From contig NC_079887.1 in assembly GCF_029227915.1 (NCBI RefSeq), positions 5,890,001 through 5,954,000 on the forward strand: a stretch of DNA of 64,000 nt, read 5' to 3'. Of the stretch, positions 1-12,500 are shown piece by piece. The notes under the pieces are model-generated. The model was not told the origin of the DNA, searched no databases, and saw only the letters and a program-made list of their open reading frames with translations. The translations under genes were made by a program, and so were the position numbers. The DNA is from Hydractinia symbiolongicarpus. Its lineage: Eukaryota; Cnidaria; Hydrozoa; Anthoathecata; Hydractiniidae. Every line of letters begins with the position of its first letter. Position 1 is the stretch's first letter.

Positions 1-44
1 AAAAGCGACGCAACCTAGCATTATCCGAACACTATCGCTTAATA
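1..44 (+). repeat. Partial satellite monomer at the left edge
   Basis: This is the tail of a monomer: AAAAGCGACGCAACC leading into CTTAATA just before the CATGTTGG landmark at 45. The window begins inside the array, so the true left border of the satellite is not visible. Confidence 0.9.
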
Positions 45-840
45 CATGTTGGTACGAATATGTGACTCAACCGTTGTAACTCAAACGGATTTATACCGCT
101 AGAAAGTCAATAAAATGTAGTATTTGAAACTGTTCCTATTTTTTCAGCGCGTGCTAACCGCCAGGATTGGTCCCACAGTAAAAAAACACTTATTTATCTA
201 AATATTTAAATAAAGCGCTACCACAGAACCTAATGTAATCGCTGAATTACAGCAATCATGTCGAATTAAGAAGAATGTTAATCCTTGGATTCCAATTGGC
301 TCATTCATCACATTTAAAAGGTCACAGTCCAGAATCAGTTCAATTAATTCCCAGAGACAATCGTTTCACTGTTAAAAGCGTTATAACTTAGTAATATCGG
401 AAAAATGACACTAAATACATGTTGGTACGCATATGTGACGCAACCGTTGTAACTCAAACGGATTGATACCGCCTAAAAATCAATGATATGTAGTTTGAGA
501 GAATGTCTCTATTTCTTCAGCGCGTGCTAACAGCCAGGATTAGTCCCACAGTAAAAGAAGACTTATTTATCTAAATTTTTAAATAAAGAGCTGCCACAGC
601 GCCCAGTATAATCGCTGAGTTCCGGCAATCATGTCAAATTAAGAAGAATGTTATTCCTTGGAGTCCAATTGTCTCATTATTCACATTTATCATGTGACAG
701 TCCTAAGTTAGTTCAAATAAGTCCCAGAGTCAATCGTTTTACTGTTAAAACCAAAACAACTTAGTAATATCGGAAAAAAATCGTTAAATACATGTTGGTA
801 CGAATATGTGACGCAACCGTTGTAACTGAAGCGGATTTAC

Positions 841-1920
841 ACCGTTAGAAAGTCAATGAAATGTAGTTTTTGAAACTGTCTCTATTTCTTCAGCGCGAAC
901 TAACGGCTAGGATTGGTTCCACAGTAAAAAACGACTTATTTATCTTAATTTTTTAATAAAGCGCTACCACAGCGCCCAGTGTAAACGCTGAGTTCCAGCA
1001 ATCATGTCAATATAAGAAGAATGTTATTTCTTGTAGTCAAACTGGCTCATTTATCACATTTATAAGGTCAAAGTCCAAAATCAGTTCAATTAAGTCCCAC
1101 AGTCAAACGTTTCACTGTTAAAAGCAATGCAACCTAGTAATATCCGAATACTATCGTTAAGTACATGTTGGTAGGAATATGTGACACAACCGTTGTAACT
1201 CAAAAGGATTTAAACCGCTAGAAAGTGAATGAAATGTTGTTCTGGAAACTGTTCCTATTTATTCAGCGTGCGATAACGGCTTGGATTGGTCCCACAGTAA
1301 AAAATGACTTATTTATCTAAATTTTTAAATGAAGCGCTGCCACAGAGTCCAGTGTAACCTCTGAGCTACGGCAATCATGTCGAGTTAAGAAGAATGTTAT
1401 TTCTTGGAGTCCAATTGGCTCTTTTATCACATTTATAAGGTCACAGTACAGAATCAGTTCAATTAAGTCCCACAGTCAATCGTTTCACTGTTAAAAGCGA
1501 TGCAACCTAGTAATATCAGAAAAATATTGCTAAATACATGTTGGTATGAGTATGTGACACAACCGTTGTAACTTAAACGGACTGACACCGTTAGAAAGTC
1601 AATGAAATTTAGTTTTTGAAAGTTTCTCTATTTCTTCAGCGCGCGATAACGGCTAGGATTGGTCCCACAGTAAAAAATGACTTATGTATCTAAGTTTTTA
1701 AATGAAGCGCTACCACAGGGTCCAGTGTAATCGCTGAGATCCGGCAATCATGTCAAATTAAGAAGAATGATAATTCTTGGGGTCCAGTTGGCTCACTTAT
1801 CACATTTATAAGGTCACAGTCCGAAGTTACTTCAATTAAGTCCCAGAGTCAATCGTTTCACTGTTAAAAGCGTTATAACTTAGTAATATCGGAAAAATGA
1901 CACTAAATACATGTTGGTAC
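841..1920 (+). repeat. Segment duplicated 11 monomers downstream (copy 1)
   Basis: This run of about 2.9 monomers recurs at 4943-6022, a shift of 4102 bp or 11 monomers. Shared diagnostic variants include AAGCAATGCAACC, GTTGTTCTGGAAAC and AGAATGATAATTC. Sparse differences such as ACTCAAAAGG against ACTCAAACGG show the copy is old enough to have gained point changes. Borders are approximate and were taken where the two copies begin to differ more often. Confidence 0.75.
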
Positions 1921-2445
1921 GAATATGTGACGCAACCGTTGTAACTCAAACGGACTGATACCGTTAGAAAGTCATTAAAATGTAGTTTTTGAAACTGTCG
2001 CTATTTCTTCAGCGCGCGATAAGGGCTAGGATTCCTCCCACTGTAAAAAAGACTAATTTATCTAAGTTTTTAAATGAGGCGCTACCACAGCGCCCAGTGT
2101 AATCGCTGAGTTCCGGCAATCATGTCGAGTTAAGAAGAATGTTATTTCTTGGTGTCCAATTGGCTCATTTATCACATTTATAAAATCAAAGTCAAAAGTC
2201 AATTCAATTAAGTCCCACAGTCAATCGTTTCACTTTTAAAAGCGATGCAACCTAGTAATATTGGAAAAATATCGTTAAGTACATGATGGTAGGAATATGT
2301 GACGGAATCGTTGTAATTGAAACAGATTGATACCGTTAGAAATTCAATGAAATGGAGATTTTAAAACTGTCCCTATTTCTTCAGCGCGCGATAACGGCTA
2401 GGATTGGTCCCACAGTACAAAAAGGACTTTTTATCTAAATTTTTA

Positions 2446-3937
2446 AATAAAGAGCTGCCACAGCGCCTAGTACAATCGCTGAGTTCCGGCAATCATGTCA
2501 AATTAAGAAGAATGTTATTCCTTGGAGTCCAATTGTCTCATTATTCACATTTATCATGTCACAGTCCTAAGTTAAATCAATTAAGTCCCAGAGTCAATCG
2601 TTTTACTGTTAAAACCAAAACAACTTAGTAATATCGGAAAAAAATCGTTAAATACATGTTGGTACGAATATGTGACGCAACCGTTGTAACTGAAGCGGAT
2701 TTACACCGTTAGAAATTCAATGAAATGTAGTTTTTGAAACTGTCTCTATTTCTTCAGCGCGAACTAACGGTTAGGATTGGTTCCACAGTAAAAAACGACT
2801 TATTTATCTTAATTCTTTAATAAAGCGCTACCACAGCGCCCAGTGTAAACGCGGAGTTCCAGCAATCATGGCGAATTAAGAAGGATGTTATTCCTTGGAG
2901 TCCAATTGGCTCATTATTCACATTTATCATGTTACAGTCCTAAGTTAATTCAATTAAGTCCCACAGTCAAACGTTTCACTGTTAAAAGCAATGCAACCTA
3001 GTAATATCCGAATACTATCGTTAAGTACATGTTGGTAGGAATATGTGACACAACCGTTGTAACTCAAACGGATTTAAACCGCTAGAAAGTGAATGAAATG
3101 TTGTTCTGGAAACTGTTCCTATTTATTCAGCGTGCGATAACGGTTTGGATTGGTCCCACAGTAAAAAATGGCTTATTTATCTAAATTTTTAAATAAAGAG
3201 CTGCCACAGCGCCTAGTACAATCGCTGAGTTCCGGCAATCATGTCAAATTAAGAAGAATGTTATTCCTTGGAGTCCAATTGTCTCATTATTCACATTTAT
3301 CATGTCACAGTCCTAAGTTAAATCAATTAAGTCCCAGAGTCAATCGTTTTACTGTTAAAACCAAAACAACTTAGTAATATCGGAAAAAAATCGTTAAATA
3401 CATGTTGGTACGAATATGTGACGCAACCGTTGTAACTGAAGCGGATTTACACCGTTAGAAATTCAATGAAATGTAGTTTTTGAAACTGTCTCTATTTCTT
3501 CAGCGCGAACTAACGGTTAGGATTGGTTCCACAGTAAAAAACGACTTATTTATCTTAATTCTTTAATAAAGCGCTACCACAGCGCCCAGTGTAAACGCGG
3601 AGTTCCAGCAATCATGGCGAATTAAGAAGGATGTTATTCCTTGGAGTCCAATTGGCTCATTATTCACATTTATCATGTCACAGTCCTAAGTTAATTCAAT
3701 TAAGTCCCACAGTCAAACGTTTCACTGTTAAAAGCAATGCAACCTAGTAATATCCGAATACTATCGTTAAGTACATGTTGGTAGGAATATGTGACACAAC
3801 CGTTGTATCTCAAACGGATTTAAACCGCTAGAAAGTGAATGAAATGTTGTTCTGGAAACTGTTCCTATTTATTCAGCGTGCGATAACGGTTTGGATTGGT
3901 CCCACAGTAAAAAATGACTTATTTATCTAAATTTTTA
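2446..3937 (+). repeat. Tandem pair of a 746-bp dimer
   Basis: Two adjacent units of two monomers each, about 2446-3191 and 3192-3937, are almost the same. The rare block AGAGCTGCCACAGCGCCTAG starts at 2451 and again at 3197. Within the units I saw only a few changes, for example CATGTTACAG against CATGTCACAG and TTGTAACTC against TTGTATCTC. This looks like a recent single unequal exchange. Open frames of 74 and 68 codons in the two units share their last 60 or so residues only because the DNA is duplicated; they are not genes. Confidence 0.85.
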
Positions 3938-6900
3938 AATGAAGCGCTGCCACAGAGTCCAGTGTAACCTCTGAGCTCCGGCAATCATGTCGAGTTAAGA
4001 AGAATGTTATTTCTTGGAGTCCAATTGGCTCTTTTATCACATTTATAAGGTCACAGTACAGAATCAGTTCAATTAAGTCCCACAGTCAGTCGTTTCACTG
4101 TTAAAAGCGATGCAACCTAGTAATATCAGAAAAATATTGCTAAATACATGTTGGTATGAATATGTGACACAACCGTTGTAACTTAAACGGACTGACACCG
4201 TTAGAAAGTCAATGAAATTTAGTTTTTGAAAGTTTCTCTATTTCTTCAGCGCGCGATAACGGCTAGGATTGGTCCCACAGTAAAAAATGACTTATTTATC
4301 TAAGTTTTTAAATGAAGCGCTACCACAGGGTCCAGTGTAATCGCTGAGATCCGGCAATCATGTCAAATTAAGAAGAATGATATTTCTTGGGGTCCAGTTG
4401 GCTCACTTATCACATTTATAAGGTCACAGTCCGAAGTTACTTCAATTAAGTCCCAGAGTCAATCGTTTCACTGTTAAAAGCGTTATAACTTAGTAATATC
4501 GGAAAAATGACACTAAATACATGTTGGTACGCATATGTGACGCAACCGTTGTAACTCAAACGGATTGATACCGCCTAAAAATCATGGATATGTAGTTTGA
4601 GAGAATGTCTCTATTTCTTCAGCGCGTGCTAACAGCCAGGATTAGTCCCACAGTAAAAGAAGACTTATTTATCTAAATTATTAAATAAAGCGCTACCACA
4701 GAGCCTAGTGTACTCGCTGAATTCCAGCAATCATGGCGAATTAAGAAGGATGTTATTCCTTGGAGTCCAATTGGCTCATTATTCACATTTATCATGTCAC
4801 AGTCCAAAGCTAGTTCAAATAACTCCCAGAGTCAATCGTGTTACTGTTAAAACCAATACAACTTAGTAATATCGGAAAAAAAACGTTAAATACATGTTGG
4901 TACGAATTTGTGACGCAACCGTTGTAACTGAAGCGGATTTACACCGTTAGAAAGTCAATGAAATGTAGTTTTTGAAACTGTCTCTATTTCTTCAGCGCGA
5001 ACTAACGGCTAGGATTGGTTCCACAGTAAAAAACGACTTATTTATCTTAATTTTTTAATAAAGCGCTACCACAGCGCCCAGTGTAAACGCTGAGTTCCAG
5101 CAATCATGTCAATATAAGAAGAATGTTATTTCTTGTAGTCAAACTGGCTCATTTATCACATTTATAAGGTCAAAGTCCAAAATCAGTTCAATTAAGTCCC
5201 ACAGTCAAACGTTTCACTGTTAAAAGCAATGCAACCTAGTAATATCCGAATACTATCGTTAAGTACATGTTGGTAGGAATATGTGACACAACCGTTGTAA
5301 CTCAAACGGATTTAAACCGCTATAAAGTGAATGAAATGTTGTTCTGGAAACTGTTCCTATTTATTCAGCGTGCGATAACGGCTTGGATTGGTCCCACAGT
5401 AAAAAATGACTTATTTATCTAAATTTTTAAATGAAGCGCTGCCACAGAGTCCAGTGTAACCTCTGAGCTACGGCAATCATGTCGAGTTAAGAAGAATGTT
5501 ATTTCTTGGAGTCCAATTGGCTCTTTTATCACATTTATAAGGTCACAGTACAGAATCAGTTCAATTAAGTCCCACAGTCAATCGTTTCACTGTTAAAAGC
5601 GATGCAACCTAGTAATATCAGAAAAATATTGCTAAATACATGTTGGTATGAGTATGTGACACAACCGTTGTAACTTAAACGGACTGACACCGTTAGAAAG
5701 TCAATGAAATTTAGTTTTTGAAAGTTTCTCTATTTCTTCAGCGCGCGATAACGGCTAGGATTGGTCCCACAGTAAAAAATGACTTATTTATCTAAGTTTT
5801 TAAATGAAGCGCTACCACAGGGTCCAGTGTAATCGCTGAGATCCGGCAATCATGTCAAATTAAGAAAAATGATAATTCTTGGGGTCCAGTTGGCTCACTT
5901 ATCACATTTATAAGGTCACAGTCCGAAGTTACTTCAATTAAGTCCCAGAGTCAATCGTTTCACTGTTAAAAGCGTTATAACTTAGTAATATCGGAAAAAT
6001 GACACTAAATACATGTTGGTACGCATATGTGAAGCAACCGTTGTAACTCAAACGGATTGATACCGCCTAAAAATCAATGATATGTAGTTTGAGAGAATGT
6101 CTCTATTTCTTCAGCGCGTGCTAACAGCCAGGATTAGTCCCACAGTAAAAGAAGACTTATTTATCTAAATTATTAAATAAAGCGCTACCACAGAGCCTAG
6201 TGTACTCGCTGAATTCCAGCAATCATGGCGAATTAAGAAGGATGTTATTCCTTGGAGTCCAACTGGCTCATTATTCACATTTATCATGTCACAGTCCAAA
6301 GCTAGTTCAAATAACTCCCAGAGTCAATCGTGTTACTGTTAAAACCAATACAACTTAGTAATATCGGAAAAAAAACGTTAAATACATGTTGGTACGAATT
6401 TGTGACGCAACCGTTGTAACTGAAGCGGATTTACACCGTTAGAAAGTCAATGAAATGTGGTGTTTGAAAGTGTCTCTATTTCTTCCGCGCGTGCTAACGG
6501 CGGGGAGTGGTCCCACAGTAAAAAAAGACTTATTTATCTAAATTTTTAAATGAAGCGCTACCACAGAGTCCTGTGTAACCGCTGAGTTCCGGCAATCATG
6601 TCAAATTAGCAGAATGTTATTTCTTGGTGTCCAATAGGCTCTTTTATCACATTTATAAGGTCACAGTACAGAATCAGTTCAATTAAGTCCAACAGTCAAT
6701 CGTTTCACTGTTAAAAGCGATGCAACCTAGTAATATCAGAAAAATATTGCTAAATACATGTTGGTATGAATATGTGACACAACCGTTGTAACTTGAACGG
6801 ACTGACACCGTTAGAAAGTCAATGAAATTTAGTTTTTGAAAGTTTCTCTATTTCTTCAGCGCGCGATAACGGCTAGGATTGGTCCCACAGTAAAAAATGA

Positions 6901-7742
6901 CTTATTTATCTAAGTTTTTAAATGAGCGCTACCACAGGGTCCAGTGTAATCGCTGAGATCCGGCAATCATGTCAAATTAAGAAGAATGATATTTCTTGGG
7001 GTCCAGTTGGCTCACTTATCACATTTATAAGGTCACAGTCCGAAGTTACTTCAATTAAGTCCCAGAGTCAATCGTTTCACTGTTAAAAGCGTTATAACTT
7101 AGTAATATCGGAAAAATGACACTAAATACATGTTGGTACGCATATGTGACGCAACCGTTGTAACTCAAACGGATTGATACCGCCTAAAAATCATGGATAT
7201 GTAGTTTGAGAGAATGTCTCTATTTCTTCAGCGCGTGCTAACAGCCAGGATTAGTCCCACAGTAAAAGAAGACTTATTTATCTAAATTATTAAATAAAGC
7301 GCTACCACAGAGCCTAGTGTACTCGCTGAATTCCAGCAATCATGGCGAATTAAGAAGGATGTTATTCCTTGGAGTCCAATTGGCTCATTATTCACATTTA
7401 TCATGTCACAGTCCAAAGCTAGTTCAAATAACTCCCAGAGTCAATCGTGTTACTGTTAAAACAAATACAACTTAGTAATATCGGAAAAAAAACGTTAAAT
7501 ACATGTTGGTACGAATATGTGACGCAACCGTTGTAACTGAAGCGGATTTACACCGTTAGAAAGTCAATGAAATGTGGTGTTTGAAAGTGTCTCTATTTCT
7601 TCCGCGCGTGCTAACGGCGGGGAGTGGTCCCACAGTAAAAAAAGACTTATTTATCTAAATTTTTAAACGAAGCGCTACCACAGAGTCCTGTGTAACCGCT
7701 GAGTTCCGGCAATCATGTCAAATTAGCAGAATGTTATTTCTT
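3848..7742 (+). repeat. Nested 4-monomer and 3-monomer duplications
   Basis: The landmark GGAAAAATGACACTAAATAC lies at 4501, 5993 and 7110. The spacings are 1492 bp (4 monomers) and 1117 bp (3 monomers). Variants from about 3848-4950 recur at about 5340-6450. The distinctive block GTGGTGTTTGAAAGTG with GGCGGGGAGTGG occurs near 6458 and again 1117 bp further on, inside the second duplication (about 5993-6625 against 7110-7742). The overlap of two duplication lengths in the same place shows successive exchange events. Confidence 0.8.
4943..6022 (+). repeat. Segment duplicated from 11 monomers upstream (copy 2)
   Basis: Partner of 841-1920 at a constant shift of 4102 bp. The right end is marked by divergence at GTACGCATATGTGAAGC, where the upstream copy has GTACGAATATGTGACGC. 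It overlaps the 4-monomer duplication described for 3848-7742, so this stretch has been copied at least twice. Confidence 0.75.
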
Positions 7743-7872
7743 GGGTCCAGTTGGCTCACTTATCACATTTATAAGGTCACAGACCAGAATCAGCTCAATT
7801 AAGTCCTGGAGTGAATCGTTTCACTGTTAAAGGCGATACGACTTAGTAATGTCGGAAAAAAATCACTAACTA

Positions 7873-8318
7873 CATGTTGGTACGAATATGTGACGCAACC
7901 GTTGTAACTCAAACGGACTGATACCGTTAGAAAGTCATTAAAATGTAGTTTTTGAAACTGTCGCTATTTCTTCAGCGCGCGATAAGGGCTAGGATTCCTC
8001 CCACTGTAAAAAAGACTAATTTATCTAAGTTTTTAAATGAGGCGCTACCACAGCGCCCAGTGTAATCGCTGAGTTCCGGCAATCATGTCGAGTTAAGAAG
8101 AATGTTATTTCTTGGTGTCCAATTGGCTCATTTATCACATTTATAAGATCAAAGTCAAAAGTCAGTTCAATTAATTCCCACAGTCAATCGTTTCACTGTT
8201 AAAAGCGATGCAACCTAGTAATATTGGAAAAATATCGTTAAGTACATGATGGTAGGAATATGTGACGGAATCGTTGTAATTGAAACAGATTGATACCGTT
8301 AGAAATTCAATGAAATGG
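7873..8318 (+). repeat. Copy of 1910-2355 displaced by 16 monomers
   Basis: The unusual variants CGATAAGGGCTAGGATTCC, ACATGATGGTAGG and GACGGAATCGTTGTAATTG, in the same order, are found at 1910-2355 and here, 5963 bp apart (16 monomers). Sequence outside these borders belongs to different variant classes, so this is a block copy of just over one monomer and not a regular higher-order period. Confidence 0.75.
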
Positions 8319-8617
8319 AGTTTTTAAAACTGTCTCTATTTCTTCAGCGTGCGATAACGGCTTGGATTGGTCCCACAGTAAAAAATGACTTATTTATCTA
8401 AATTATTAAATAAAGCGCTAGCACAGAGCCTAGTGTACTCGCTGAATTCCAGCAATCATGGCGAATTAAGAAGGATGTTATTCCTTGGAGTCCAATTGGC
8501 TCATTATTCACATTTATAAGGTCACAGTACAGAATCAGTTCAATTAAGTCCCACAGTCAATCGTTTCACTGTTAAAAGCGATGCAACCTAGTAATATCAG
8601 AAAAATATTGCTAAATA

Positions 8618-8953
8618 CATGTTGGTATGAATATGTGAAAGTCAATGAAATGTAGTTTTTGAAACTGTCTCTATTTCTTAAGCGCGAACTAACGGCTAGG
8701 ATGGGTCCCACAGTAAAAAATGACTTATTTATCTTAATTTTTTAATAAAGCGCTACCACAGCGCCCAGTGTAATCGCTGAGTTCCAGCAATCATGTCAAT
8801 ATAAGAAGAATGTTATTTCTTGTAGTCAAACTGGCTCATTTATCACATTTATAAGGTCAAAGTCCAAAATCAGTTCAATGAAGTCCCACAGTCAAACGTT
8901 TCTCTGTTAAAAGCGATGCAACCTAGCAGTGTCCGAATACTATCGCTAAATAC
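8618..8953 (+). repeat. Satellite monomer with an internal 38-bp deletion
   Basis: The distance to the next CATGTTGG is 336 bp, not about 373. The join is at about 8636-8640, where ATATGTGA runs straight into AAGTCAATG. The missing segment is the one that normally holds ACAACCGTTGTAAC through CACCGTTAGA, so the conserved dyad near the monomer start is lost. The two breakpoints share GA, a microhomology compatible with end joining. Confidence 0.85.
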
Positions 8954-9099
8954 ATGTTGGTACGAATGTGTATATTCGAAAGCAAATATGTACATTTATA
9001 AGGTCAAAGTCCAAAATCAGTTCAATTAAGTCCCACAGTCAAACGTTTCACTGTTAAAAGCAATGCAACCTAGTAATATCCGAATACTATCGTTAAGTA
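8954..9099 (+). repeat. Truncated 146-bp monomer with a 24-bp filler
   Basis: Only 146 bp separate the landmarks at 8954 and 9100. The monomer starts normally through TACGAAT (ending 8967) and resumes at ACATTTATAAGG (from 8992), so about 250 bp of satellite are missing. Between them is GTGTATATTCGAAAGC followed by AAATATGT. It contains a CGAAT/ATTCG inverted pair and ends in the palindrome ATGTACAT. A deletion with templated or untemplated filler is the simplest reading. Confidence 0.88.
8968..8991. other. Non-satellite filler at a deletion junction
   Basis: These 24 bp are the only stretch in the window I could not align to the monomer. The last bases, ATATGT, could be copied from the GAATATGTGA block that lies nearby in each monomer. 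The rest has no obvious source. It has no target-site duplication or terminal inverted repeats long enough to suggest a transposon footprint. Confidence 0.7.
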
Positions 9100-9573
9100 C
9101 ATGTTGGTAGGAATATGTGACACAACCGTTGTAATTCAAACGGATTTAAACCGCTAGAAAGCGAATGAAATGTTGTTCTGGAAACTGTCCTATTTATTCA
9201 GCGTGCGATAACGGCTTGGATTGGTCCCACAGTAAAAAAATGACTTATTTATCTAAATTTTTAAATGTAGCGCTACCACAGTGCCCAGTGTAATCGCTGA
9301 GCTCAGGCAATCATGTCGAGTTAAGAAGAATGTTATTTCTTGGAGTCCAATTGGCTCTTTTATCACATTTATAAAATTAAAGTCATTAGTCAGGTTAATT
9401 AAGTCCCACAGTCAATCGTTTTACTGTTAAAAGCGATGCAACCTGGTAATATTGGAAAAATATAGTTAAGTACATGATGGTACGAATATGTGACGGAACC
9501 GTTGTAATTGAAACGGATTGATACCGTTGGAAAGTCAATGAAATGGAGTTTTTGAAACTGTCTCTATTTTTTT
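9100..9573 (+). repeat. Transition monomers before the dimeric HOR
   Basis: Just over one monomer of ordinary satellite. It starts with the GTTCTGGAAACTG class seen in the left domain, followed by the ACATGATGG and GACGGAACC class. There is no regular period here and no other feature. Confidence 0.7.
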
Positions 9574-12500
9574 AGCGCGCGAGAACAGCTAGGATTGGTC
9601 CCACAATAAAAAATGGCTTATTTATCTATATTTTTAAATAAAGCCTTACCACAGCGCCCAGCGCAACCCCTGATTTACAGCAACCATCTTAAATTAAGAA
9701 GAATGTTTTTCCTTGGAGTCCAATTGCCTCATTTATTACATTTATAAGGTCACAGTACAGAAACAGTTTAATTAAGTCCCACAGTCAATCGTTTCACTGT
9801 TAAAAGCGATGCAACCTAGTAATATCTGAAAAATATTGCTAAATACATGTTGGTATGAATATGTGACACAACCGTTGTAACTTAAACGGACTGACACCGT
9901 TAGAAAGTCAATGAAATTGAGTTTTTGATAGTTTCTCTATTTCTTCAGCGCGCGATAACGGTTAGGATTGGTCCCCCAGAAAAAAATGACTTATCTATCT
10001 AAGTTTTTAAATGAAGCGCCACTACAGGGTCCAATGTAATCGTTGAGTTCCGATAATCACGTCAAATTAAGAAGAATGTTATTTCTTGGTGTCCAATTGT
10101 CTCAATTATCACATTTATCAGGTCACGGTCCAAAGTTAGTACAATTAAGTCCCACAGTCAATCGTTTCACTGTTAAAGGCGATGCAACCTAGTAATATCA
10201 GAAAAATATCGCTAAATACATGTTGGTACGAATTTGTGACGCAACCGTTGTAACTCATACGGATTGATACTGTTAGAAATTCAATAAAATGTAGTTTTTG
10301 AAACTGTTCCTATTTATTAAGCCCGCGATAACGACTAGGATTGGTCCCACAATAAAAAATGGCTTATTTATCCATATTTTTAAATAAAGCGTTACCACAG
10401 CGCCCAGCGCAACCCCTGATTTGCAGCAATCATCTTAAATTAAGAAGAATGTTTTTCCTTGGAGTCCAATTGTCTCATTTATTACATTTATAAGGTCACA
10501 GTACAGAATCAGTTCAATTAAGTCCCACAGTCAATCGTTTCACTGTTAAAAGCGATGCAACCTAGTAATATCAAAAAAATATCGCTAAATACATGTTGGT
10601 ATGAATATGTGACACAACCGTTGTAACTTAAACGGACTGACACCGATAGAATGTCAATGAAACTTAGTTTTTGAAAATTTCTCTATTTCTTCAGCGCACG
10701 ATAACGGCTAGGATTGGTCCCACAGTAAAAAATGACTTATTTATCTAAGTTTTTAAATAAAGAGCTACCACAGGTTCCAGTGTAATCGCTGAGATCCGGC
10801 AATCATGTCAAATTAAGATGAATGATATTTCTTGAGGTCCAGTTGGCTCACTTATCACATTTATAAGGTCACAGTCCGAAGTTACTTCAATTAAGTCCCA
10901 GAGTCAATCGTTTCACTGTTAAAAGCGTTATAACTTAGTAATATCGGAAAAATGTCACTAAATACATGTTGGTACGCATATGTGACGCAACCCTTGTAAC
11001 TCATACGGATTGATACTGTTAGAAATTCAATAAAATGTAGTTTTTGAAACTGTTCCTATTTATTAAGCCTGCGATAACGGCTAGGATTGGTCCCACAATA
11101 AAAAATGGCTTATTTATCTATATTTTTAAATAAAGCCTTACCACAGCGCCCAGTGCAACCCCTGATTTACAGCAACCATCTTAAATTAAGAAGAATGTTT
11201 TCCTTGGAGTCCAATTGTCTCATTTATTACATTTATAAGGTCACAGTACAGAAACAGTTTAATTAAGTCCCACAGTCAATCGTTTCACTGTTAAAAGCGA
11301 TGCAACCTAGTAATATCTGAAAAATATTGCTAAATACATGTTGGTATGAATATGTGACACAACCGTTGTAACTTAAACGGACTGACACCGTTAGAAAGTC
11401 AATGAAATTGAGTTTTTGAAAGTTTCTCTATTTCTTCAGCGCGCGATAACGGTTAGAATTGGTCCCCCAGAAAAAAATGACTTATCTATCTAAGTTTTTA
11501 AATGAAGCGCTACCACAGGGTCCAATGTAATCGTTGAGTTCTGATAATCACGTCAAATTAAGAAGAATGTTATTTCTTGGTGTCCAATTGTCTCAATTAT
11601 CACATTTATCACGTCACGGTCCAAAGTTAGTACAATTAAGTCCCACAGTCAATCGTTTCACTATTAAAGGCGATGCAACCTAGTAATATCAGAAAAATAT
11701 CGCTAAATACATGTTGGTACGAATTTGTGACGCAACCGTTGTAACTCATACGGATTGATACTGTTAGAAATTCAATAAAATGTAGTTTTTGAAACTGTTC
11801 CTATTTATTAAGCCCGCGATAACGGCTAGGATTGGTCCCACAATAAAAAATGGCTTATTTATCCATATTTTTAAATAAAGCGTTACCACAGCGCCCAGCG
11901 CAACCCCTGATTTGCAGCAATCATCTTAAATTAGGAAGAATGTTTTTCCTTGGAGTCCAATTGTCTCATTTATTACATTTATAAGGTCACAGTACAGAAT
12001 CAGTTTAATTAAGTCCCACAGTCAATCGTTTCACTGTTAAAAGCGATGCAACCTAGTAATATCTGAAAAATATTGCTAAATACATGTTGGTATGAATATG
12101 TGACACAACCGTTGTAACTTAAACGGACTGACACCGTTAGAAAGTCAATGAAATTGAGTTTCTGAAAGTTTCTCTATTTCTTCAGCGCGCGATAACGGCT
12201 AGGATTGGTCCCACAGAAAAAAATGACTTATCTGTCTAAGTTTTTAAATGAAGCGCTACCACAGGGTCCAATGTAATCGTTGAGTTCCGATAATCACGTC
12301 AAATTAAGAAGAATGTTATTTCTTGGTGTCCAATTGTCTCAATTATTACATTTATCAGGTCACGGTCCAAAGTTAGTACAATTAAGTCCCACAGTCAATC
12401 GTTTCACTGTTAAAGGCGATGCAACCTAGTAATATCAGAAAAATATCGCTAAATACATGTTGGTACGAATTTGTGACGCAACCGTTGTAACTCATACGGA

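Larger units (their letters stand above)
45..8617 (+). repeat. Left satellite domain: mosaic of variants without one dominant HOR
   Basis: About 23 full monomers average 372.7 bp. Several variant classes alternate. One has GTAACTGAAGCGGATTTACACC, one has GTTCTGGAAACTG with ATTCAGCGTGCGATAACGG, one has ACTTAAACGGACTGACACC, and one has CGCCTAAAAATCA. The same runs of variants reappear at several distances (2, 3, 4, 11 and 16 monomers), listed separately. The order is therefore shuffled by repeated local duplication and not held in one clean higher-order unit. I saw nothing other than satellite. Confidence 0.9.

Noticed and set aside
2404-3374. Open frames of 74 and 68 codons at 2404-2628 and 3168-3374
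   Set aside because: They lie within duplicated satellite, share residues only because the DNA is duplicated, and the same frame is closed by stops in most other monomers. No ribosome-binding or splice context.
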